Source: Candidatus Alistipes faecavium
GTDB taxonomy: Bacteria; Bacteroidota; Bacteroidia; Bacteroidales; Rikenellaceae
NCBI GenBank assembly: GCA_019118605.1
Contig: DWYP01000040.1
Span: forward strand, 43,621 to 107,620
Reading direction: 5' to 3'
Length of the DNA stretch: 64,000 bases
The notes below the pieces were generated by a model that was given only the letters and a program-made list of their open reading frames with translations, did no database searches and was not told where the DNA came from. The first letter of the stretch is position 1. Each line of letters begins with the position of its first letter. A program made the position numbers and the translations under genes. This document shows, one piece after another, positions 20,079 through 27,241 of the stretch.

Positions 20079-21659
20079 ATGCAGATGAGAAAAACCTTTC
20101 AGCCCGGGTTCGGGCCCGGTCTTGTGAAGTGGCTGTTGTGTCTCGCCCTGTTTGTCCCGATGAGCTTTCTGACGGCCTGCTCCGAGGATTCGGAAGGGGA
20201 AGGCGATCCTGAGCCGGAACCCAATTCCGTACGTGTGTCGTCGACCACCACGCGCATGCCTTCGGGCGGCACGCTTTCGACGGAGTTCGCCGACTCGCCC
20301 GCAGGCTGCGGCATCGCGCAGATCGTCGACAACAACAACAGCACGAAGTTCGTTACCTCGCATACGTCGTTTCCGATCTTCTGGAGCGGCAACGAGGCGG
20401 TTTCGGTCAACAGCTACTCGCTGACCTCGGCCGACGACCGTCCCGAGTGCGATCCGAAGACGTGGGCGCTGTACGGCTCGGCGGACAACGTTTCGTGGGT
20501 GCAGCTCGACCGCCGCGAAAACCAGACGTTCACGGCGCGCAAGCAGAAACTGGAGTTCACCTTCTCCAACACGCGGCCGTACCGTTACCTCAAGCTTGAG
20601 ATCGAGACAAACAACGGCGGCGATGCCACGCAGATCGCCGAGTTGAGCATCATCGAGATCGTGCTGAACATCGACGATCTGATGCAGTACGCCTACAGCT
20701 TCACCGAGAGCGCAAGCACCCCGATGGGCTCCCACTACGCCAACAAGCACGAGACGACGGATGCCGACCGAGCATGGCTTGCCGATGCGTCGAACGAGCC
20801 CGAGGTGCCGGCCACGAACCGTCCGAACCTTTCGTGGAAGGAGTTTCCCGTGCTGCTCTATCCGACGGCCGGCATTCCGAGTCCTGCCGACGTGAACCAG
20901 CGGGGCATCAGCGACTGCTGCGCCGTGGCGGTGCTCGCATCGTTTGCCTACATCTATCCGGAGTTCATCAAGGCGATCATCACCGACAACGGCGACAATA
21001 CCTTTACCGTGGCGATGTTCGACCCGCAGGGCAAACCGGTGGACGTGACGGTAAGTTCGGTGTTCCTTGCCGATGCCAACGGCACGATCCAGGCTGCGGC
21101 GGGCAAGAACGCCGTGGCCTGCTGGTCGACGGTGCTCGAGAAGGCCATCATGAAGTGGAACGCCATCTACAAGGTGAACCCCGACATCAACGGCATCGGC
21201 ACGGAAGTCGTGGCTCCCCTGTTTACGGGCAACGGAAGCAGTTTCGCCTTCGACCGCGGGGTGCTCGAGAACGAGGACCTGGCACGCGCCGTGCGCGTCA
21301 GCCTGTGGCAGGGGAAGATTATCGTCGGAGGTTTCCATCCCGGGGATATTCCCGTCGACGGCTCCAAGACCGTTTCGGGACACGCCTATACGCTGATGCA
21401 CTCGGCCGACAAGTCGGCGTTGTTCACCATGCGCAACCCGTGGGGCGGCAACCCGGATGTCGACGGCTCGGCCGACGGCGTGCTGAACATTCCCGATGAC
21501 CTGGACGTTGCTCCGACGATCGACCTGCGGATCGTTGAGCCGGGCAAGGCCGCCCAGTACGGAACGGGCGTCACGGAGGCGTATATTCCGCCCGCCTTTG
21601 CGCCGGGGACGATCCTGATGTGCGTATCTCCCGAAGTGCTGAGGTATTCGGGCCGATAG
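20079..21659 (+). CDS. Calpain-like (family C2) cysteine peptidase lipoprotein with F5/8 type C-like N-terminal domain
   Basis: Lipobox PMSFLTAC; discoidin-like segment; catalytic triad-like motifs NQRGISDCCAVAVLASFAYIYPEF (Cys), SGHAYTLMHSAD (His), TMRNPWGG (Asn). Confidence 0.75.
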   Translation: MQMRKTFQPGFGPGLVKWLLCLALFVPMSFLTACSEDSEGEGDPEPEPNSVRVSSTTTRMPSGGTLSTEFADSPAGCGIAQIVDNNNSTKFVTSHTSFPIFWSGNEAVSVNSYSLTSADDRPECDPKTWALYGSADNVSWVQLDRRENQTFTARKQKLEFTFSNTRPYRYLKLEIETNNGGDATQIAELSIIEIVLNIDDLMQYAYSFTESASTPMGSHYANKHETTDADRAWLADASNEPEVPATNRPNLSWKEFPVLLYPTAGIPSPADVNQRGISDCCAVAVLASFAYIYPEFIKAIITDNGDNTFTVAMFDPQGKPVDVTVSSVFLADANGTIQAAAGKNAVACWSTVLEKAIMKWNAIYKVNPDINGIGTEVVAPLFTGNGSSFAFDRGVLENEDLARAVRVSLWQGKIIVGGFHPGDIPVDGSKTVSGHAYTLMHSADKSALFTMRNPWGGNPDVDGSADGVLNIPDDLDVAPTIDLRIVEPGKAAQYGTGVTEAYIPPAFAPGTILMCVSPEVLRYSGR

Positions 21660-21696
21660 GCCGCCTTGCGGCTCTGTGCCCGGGCTTTCGGAACGA

Positions 21697-21732
21697 CGCA
21701 TCCGACAGACAACCTGTCGGATGCGTTTTTTT
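21697..21732 (+). terminator. Rho-independent terminator closing the glycan-utilisation locus
   Basis: CGCATCCGACAG-ACAAC-CTGTCGGATGCG followed by TTTTTTT. Confidence 0.92.
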
Positions 21733-21954
21733 GTATGATTTGTCGCTACGATGCATCTTTTGTTACCGACCTTTTGGCATTTCACGCTTTTTTTCATAAC
21801 TTGCTTCATATTCGGTGTGAGGGGATCTGTGGTTTTGTAATCCGGGAGTTTGTGATCATTTCGGAGTAACCAGACCTCTCAGATTTTTTTGTCGTGTGAT
21901 GCCGCTTTTCGGAACAGCAGGGCATGCTACTGACCCATTTAAATATAAGCTATC

Positions 21955-23628
21955 ATGAAGGAGCGATTGGCAAATCTGGATACGATTGTTTCTCTCATTC
22001 TCGCCTTTGTTACGGTTGTTGAGTGGATATTGAATATCCCGGGTCGATATATCCTTGTCAGTCTCATCTCTGTCCTCGCCTTGTGGCTCGCAATCATGGT
22101 TGTCATCTTGATGAGGATCCCATGGAATGCCTCTTTCCGTCCTGATCTGTTAAACTGGCGATCGACAGGATGGAGACAGTTGTTTCCTGTTCTGTTTCAT
22201 CGTCCCCTGTATGAGAGCAAATACGTCAGTCCCAATTTTGATAGTCAGTTTATGGAAGACCGTATTTTCGATGCAAAATTTATTGATTGCATTACGGTGA
22301 TCATCGAGGATGATCCTGTTGGGTTTATCGACAATCTCGGATGCATGTTTCCCGTTATGGCTGTTACCGAGAATTCGAGTCATTCGGAACTTCTCTCCGA
22401 GATGCAGGCTCTTGAATCGGAAATCCTTCATCGGAAACTTTTTTTCGTGGCGACTCCGAGCCGGCGGCTTGACGAGGAGAAATCCCGGATCCTCAACGAT
22501 CGGATCGGACAAGCCCTCAAGGCTTTTTCGCAAAGGATCCCTTCCGGATTCCGTATTGTCAGCAAAATTGACTCGTGTCTTCGTTCCAATTATGAGCCCG
22601 AGTACAACGGAATAAAGAGTGGATTCGGGGACTTTTCGCTTGAAGTGCTGATTCCTTCTTATGTCGAACAGGGGCGTGTGACCGTACATGGGGAGCAATA
22701 CATCCGTCAGGACGAGCAACTCGTTCCGATCCACGAATCGGAATTTTCCTCATTCAAAGGCTTGGAATTCCGGAATTCGAATCTTGCTCTGTGGGCGGAA
22801 AGGAAATGCCGTCACCTGGGGTCGCGGAAGAACGTCGGGCTTGTCGATATAGACCTTTTGCGCAGCCACAGCGCAGAGGAGATCGCAACGCGCATAGCGA
22901 ACCGTCCGCCACAGGTGAAGATGATGGTTTTCGACAGCCAGGACAGTTATGACCTTTCGAAGATCCTGCAGATTCTCTTTCTGCTCGAAACCCGGGAGGA
23001 GCGGATCTTTTACAAGTTTGGTCCCAGTATGATCAATCGGATTGCAGCCCAATATGCGTCGCTTCTTTCGTCTCCCGGGGTTATCCCCGTGTCGGGAATC
23101 CGCCCCGAAGACAGGGGCATGTTCATAGCCGGCTCTCTTTCGACCAAGACGAAACTTCAGATTGCGGACCTTCGCGACGAACCTCAGATGTCGATTGTGC
23201 TGATCTCCGAAGAAGAGATCGATCATGCGGATCTCCAGCACATCATCGACAAGAAGACCAAGAAGATCATGGAGAAGAATCGTCGGGGCGACAATGTCAT
23301 TCTGACAACGGAGTTTTGGAAACGAAACGACAATGAATACCCGACCTTGGACAAGCGTGACAAGGTGCTGTCCCTGTTTGCCAGGATTGCGAGCAACGTG
23401 CAGATCATGGAGAATCGCTGGTTTCTTTTCAAGGGTAGCGATACGGCGTTATATACGCTTACCAAGGGATTGAATATCAAATCATTCTATTATTGCGGTC
23501 AGTATATACCCGGGGTTATACACTGCCAATGCGCCATGGGAGAAAATCAAATGAAGTCTTTCTTCATCGTCGGCGGGAATGTAGGAAATAACAGTATCCT
23601 TGTCGATTTTATAAAAAAGATGTCCTGA
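21955..23628 (+). CDS. Membrane-anchored, divergent four-carbon acid sugar kinase (DUF1537/OtnK)-like protein
   Basis: Two N-terminal TM helices, then motifs in family order: IIEDDPVGF (DDLTGA position), SKIDSCLRSNYEPE (DSTLRGN), LIPSYVEQGRVTVHGEQYIRQDEQLVPIHESEF (PAFPxxGRTTVxGxHYVxG...ETEF), FLFKGSDTALYTLTKGLNI (GGDTA), QYIPGVIHCQC...FFIVGGNVGN (PGVPL...KxGGFG). Confidence 0.7.
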   Translation: MKERLANLDTIVSLILAFVTVVEWILNIPGRYILVSLISVLALWLAIMVVILMRIPWNASFRPDLLNWRSTGWRQLFPVLFHRPLYESKYVSPNFDSQFMEDRIFDAKFIDCITVIIEDDPVGFIDNLGCMFPVMAVTENSSHSELLSEMQALESEILHRKLFFVATPSRRLDEEKSRILNDRIGQALKAFSQRIPSGFRIVSKIDSCLRSNYEPEYNGIKSGFGDFSLEVLIPSYVEQGRVTVHGEQYIRQDEQLVPIHESEFSSFKGLEFRNSNLALWAERKCRHLGSRKNVGLVDIDLLRSHSAEEIATRIANRPPQVKMMVFDSQDSYDLSKILQILFLLETREERIFYKFGPSMINRIAAQYASLLSSPGVIPVSGIRPEDRGMFIAGSLSTKTKLQIADLRDEPQMSIVLISEEEIDHADLQHIIDKKTKKIMEKNRRGDNVILTTEFWKRNDNEYPTLDKRDKVLSLFARIASNVQIMENRWFLFKGSDTALYTLTKGLNIKSFYYCGQYIPGVIHCQCAMGENQMKSFFIVGGNVGNNSILVDFIKKMS

Positions 23629-23704
23629 TTGCCGTCTGCGGGTTGTGTCTGTCGATCCGAGGCGCCGAATGATGTGGTTGCGATTTACTCTGATTTTGCC
23701 TATA

Positions 23705-24109
23705 ATGATGAAAAACATGATCTCTGCGAAATGGATCCTGTTCGCGGCGGCGACAGCCTGTGTCGTTGCGGCGGCGGCAGCCCCGGGGGCGAAGCCGGAA
23801 CCCCGGACCTCTGAAACGACGGTGTCGGTTGCCGATTTCGGCGCCGTTCCCGACGACGGGAAGGACGATACGCGCGCCCTGCGCCGCGCCGCGGAGTATT
23901 GCCGCACGCACCCCGAGACGACGCTCCTCTTCCCGGCCGGGACCTACCGCCTGCGGGATGCCGCGGCCGAACGCGCAGGCGTGTGCGGGAGGGAGCTGCT
24001 GCAGGGAAAGGGGACAGGCAAAGACTTCGGCCCCTTCCTTCGGCGGGAAACGGGCGCGGACAATGCATCCGCCCCTTCCCCGGAAGGCGCGCAGGTTCCT
24101 TGCAAATGA
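23705..24109 (+). pseudogene. Truncated N-terminal fragment of a pectate-lyase/GH28-like right-handed beta-helix protein
   Basis: Signal peptide then TVSVADFGAVPDDGKDDTRALRRAAEYCRTHPETTLLFPAGTYRLRD, typical pectate_lyase_3 start; beta-helix body absent. Confidence 0.6.
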
Positions 24110-24128
24110 GGAAAATAGGCCCGTATGC

Positions 24129-24170
24129 GTGCGAGATCCTATTTTATGTGTGCGATATCCTATTTCATGA
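24129..24170. repeat. Tandem 21-bp direct repeat (18/21 identical) upstream of the surface operon
   Basis: GTGCGAGATCCTATTTTATGT then GTGCGATATCCTATTTCATGA. Confidence 0.85.
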
Positions 24171-24212
24171 ACAATAATTTGATATTTGACTGTCATAATA
24201 AATTTTAATTAT

Positions 24213-24220
24213 TATATTTG
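24213..24220 (+). promoter_or_regulatory. Bacteroidetes -7 promoter element TATATTTG
   Basis: Matches TAnnTTTG; a TTTG at 24185-24188 lies 24 nt upstream, longer than the usual 19-21. Confidence 0.55.
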
Positions 24221-24328
24221 TAAAGGTTTTTCTTATCAAAAACGGACATATATTGGTGAATACTTGCTCTTTGGAATAGCATATTCCGTGCAAGTACGGA
24301 TTGTATCGTGGAACTAAAATATTAACAT

Positions 24329-24940
24329 ATGGTAAAAAAACTACTCGTCTCGGCATGCTTCGTTGTCTTTTGCCTGTTTGGATCGCAAGCCCAGACAGTA
24401 AAGGCTACCGTGGGAATCAAGGGCATGGGTATCGCCACCATGCCTAATACCGAGCTTGAGCCTACGACCAAGGTGCAGTTCGGAGGTGGCGGCGGCGCTT
24501 TTGCCGGAATGCTCGTCGGAAAGACCCTGGGCATTCAGGCCGAAGCCCTGTACTCTTACCAGATGGCGAGCTTCGACTACGACAACGGGTATCGCTCCTC
24601 GACCTACAAGACGACAAAACAATACGTCCATATCCCCGTATGCCTCCAGCTCTGGTGCGGCCGGAACTTCGCCTTCGAGTTCGGCTACGAGCAGGCTATT
24701 GCCATGTCGGGACGTATCGACGACGGCGATACGGTGCGTCCGGATGCCGGAATCCTCGATTACGGCAGTCTTGTCGGTGGCATGGTCATCAACATGGGCA
24801 AGGTGGTGTTCCTGAACATCCGCTATGTCCATGCCCTGCAGAACAGCTATGTGATGATGGTCGATCCGAGCAAGGCGCAGTCCCTGCAGGTCAGCCTCGG
24901 ATTCAGATTCTATACAAGCAGGAAGTCGGTATTCAAATAA
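24329..24940 (+). CDS. Outer-membrane beta-barrel protein (PorT/OMP_b-brl-like)
   Basis: Signal peptide, ~200 aa, alternating beta-strand pattern, C-terminal barrel strands (LQVSLGFRFYTSRKSVFK). Confidence 0.65.
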   Translation: MVKKLLVSACFVVFCLFGSQAQTVKATVGIKGMGIATMPNTELEPTTKVQFGGGGGAFAGMLVGKTLGIQAEALYSYQMASFDYDNGYRSSTYKTTKQYVHIPVCLQLWCGRNFAFEFGYEQAIAMSGRIDDGDTVRPDAGILDYGSLVGGMVINMGKVVFLNIRYVHALQNSYVMMVDPSKAQSLQVSLGFRFYTSRKSVFK

Positions 24941-24964
24941 CCCAAACCAGGCAAGATCACGATC

Positions 24965-27229
24965 ATGAAAAGATTCCTCATATTAGCAGCCGTCGTGTTG
25001 ACAACCGTACGGTGTACCCATTCGTATGAAGAGGGGATGTCCGGTTCGTTCCCGTTCATCGAGCTCATGTCGTCCAGCGAGCTGGTGTTCGACGCCCAGG
25101 GAAGCGAATCGAGTCTCACGGGAACAATCCTTATCCATACCAACATGGATCTCTCGGCCTCGGTCTCCTACCTCGAATTCGACGGGAACTGGGTCAACGA
25201 AGTCCGTATCGAAAGCATGGGCAACGAGACGTCCGTTTATGTCCAGCTGAGCCCCAACACGCTTCGCTCCTCGCGCGCCGCGATCGTCAACATCCTGGCC
25301 GACAATCAGCCCACCGGGCTCGAGGTCTACGTACGGCAGAACGCTTTCGAGATGAACGGCGTGACGAACGTTCACGACGGAGACCTCTATATCTCCAGCC
25401 AGTCCGATGCCGACAACTGCATCTATACCGACATCGAAGGGCGCCTGATCCTCGGGCAGACGAACTCTTCGTCCTATTACTGGAGGGCGCTCAGCGACAA
25501 CCGCCTCTTCTTCACCGACAACGACATCCAGAGCCTTGCAGGGCTTGAATTCATCCAGCGTGTCGAAGGCGGCTTCGTTGCCGGCGGCCTGAGCTACCTC
25601 GACGCGATGTGGGACTTCCCGCAGGGACTGACGTTCCCGCTGGTCGAGTTCGTCGGCTGCAATCCCAACCTGCTGTATTCGTTCGAGTGCGTGACCGACG
25701 AGCTCTACATCTCGGAGTGCAGCCAGTTCTACTCCCTGGAATTCCTGAACGCGATCCACGGGGTGAAGAAGCTCTACATGCAGAACAACTTCGTGTCGGA
25801 CCTCTACGGCATCGGCAGCGCTTCGGAGCTCCAGGAGCTGCACTTCGTCCGGAACTCCTGCTCCGGGGATATCTCCCAGCTGGCGCCGCTTTCGCATCTG
25901 GCGCTCCTCGACCTCTCGGAAAACGCCTTCGAGAGAATCGACGGCATCGCCATGCTGTCGGGGCTCGAGACCCTCGACCTGAGCGGGAACAACATCGGCA
26001 ACATCAACGAACTGGCCGACATGAAGTGGCTGAAGTCGCTCGACATCTCCTCTCTCCCGATCTCCCGCTATCAGGCGAACTACGTGAGCGAGTCGCTGCC
26101 CGGTACGGTCGTGAAGGCCTCCAACCCGACCAGCGACAACGTGTCGCTGTCGCTCTCGCCGACGGTGCTCGATTCCGACCGGGCGCAGCTCTCGGTGAGC
26201 ATCTCGGGCATGTACAGCGGCTTTGAGGCCGGGGTCGTGCTGGTGAAGGGCACCGAGTTCGACTTCTCGGCGCGTCAGCTCGTGGAGTCGATCTATACGA
26301 ACGGACAGTTCACCCTCGATGTTCCGGGTCTTGAGTCCGGTACGACCTATACGGCCTGGCTTTACACGATCGACGGCAACGGACGGATCTACCTCTCCGA
26401 CCGTGCGTCCTTCACGACGAACACCGAGATCATCTACAAATACACCTTTACGGCGAATATCCCCTCCTACGACAACACCGCGCAGAGCGGCACGATCGGT
26501 TCCATCCGGGGTCTGCGCCTGTACAACAACAACTCCACGCTGATGACCGAGAACGTCAATCCCGTGGCCGGCATGGGCAGCAGCTATTCGTTCTCCACGA
26601 ACGAGGGGCAGTGCGACCTGATGCTCTACGGGCTGGGCACGGGCTCGAATACGGTGCAGATCGAATACTCCTACGGCGATACGGGCGCGCTGTGGGCCAT
26701 CAGCAGCGAGAATGCCGCGGGCGGCCAGGGCCTGGGCACCGACATCGTGGTTGCAGCCACCTCGGAGGTGCTCGAGACGGACGTCGTGAAGGACATCGAC
26801 TTCATCCGTCCCGTGGCGCAGGTGGCGATCACCGCCGAATTCGAGAACCTTGAGACCGTGGCGGCCGTCACGTCGATCCAGATGACCATGGACAACATGT
26901 ACGGCAAATACACCTTCGGAAGCGGCCAGAGCGGGACCTACAGCGGCACTTCGACGTGTTCCTTCTCGGCAGTCACGACCTCCGGATCCACGATCCAGAC
27001 GCTGGTTCCGGGCGCCTATGTCTTCCCGAACATCAGCTCGGGAACCAGCAGCGCGGAGGTAGTCCTCACCCTTTCGGACGGAAGCCGGAACATGATCCAG
27101 ACGAAACTTCCCGAACATATCTCCGCGAACAACCAGTACAACATAAACATCGCGATCGCATACAACCGTACGACCGGCAGTTTCACGGTCGAGGAGATCG
27201 AGGTCGTGGAGGACGTAATCGAATTTTAA
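24965..27229 (+). CDS. Lipoprotein: BACON-like + leucine-rich repeats + FN3-like + fimbrillin-like C-terminus
   Basis: Lipobox VVLTTVRC; LRR motifs (LALLDLSENAFERIDGIAMLSGLETLDLSGNNIGNINELADMKWLKSLDIS); fimbrillin-like C-terminal half. Confidence 0.65.
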   Translation: MKRFLILAAVVLTTVRCTHSYEEGMSGSFPFIELMSSSELVFDAQGSESSLTGTILIHTNMDLSASVSYLEFDGNWVNEVRIESMGNETSVYVQLSPNTLRSSRAAIVNILADNQPTGLEVYVRQNAFEMNGVTNVHDGDLYISSQSDADNCIYTDIEGRLILGQTNSSSYYWRALSDNRLFFTDNDIQSLAGLEFIQRVEGGFVAGGLSYLDAMWDFPQGLTFPLVEFVGCNPNLLYSFECVTDELYISECSQFYSLEFLNAIHGVKKLYMQNNFVSDLYGIGSASELQELHFVRNSCSGDISQLAPLSHLALLDLSENAFERIDGIAMLSGLETLDLSGNNIGNINELADMKWLKSLDISSLPISRYQANYVSESLPGTVVKASNPTSDNVSLSLSPTVLDSDRAQLSVSISGMYSGFEAGVVLVKGTEFDFSARQLVESIYTNGQFTLDVPGLESGTTYTAWLYTIDGNGRIYLSDRASFTTNTEIIYKYTFTANIPSYDNTAQSGTIGSIRGLRLYNNNSTLMTENVNPVAGMGSSYSFSTNEGQCDLMLYGLGTGSNTVQIEYSYGDTGALWAISSENAAGGQGLGTDIVVAATSEVLETDVVKDIDFIRPVAQVAITAEFENLETVAAVTSIQMTMDNMYGKYTFGSGQSGTYSGTSTCSFSAVTTSGSTIQTLVPGAYVFPNISSGTSSAEVVLTLSDGSRNMIQTKLPEHISANNQYNINIAIAYNRTTGSFTVEEIEVVEDVIEF

Positions 27230-27241
27230 ACGGGACGAACC

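Noticed and set aside
24129-24170. Possible CRISPR or transposon terminal repeats
   Set aside because: Only two 21-bp copies, directly adjacent, no spacer or transposase; better read as a regulatory direct repeat.
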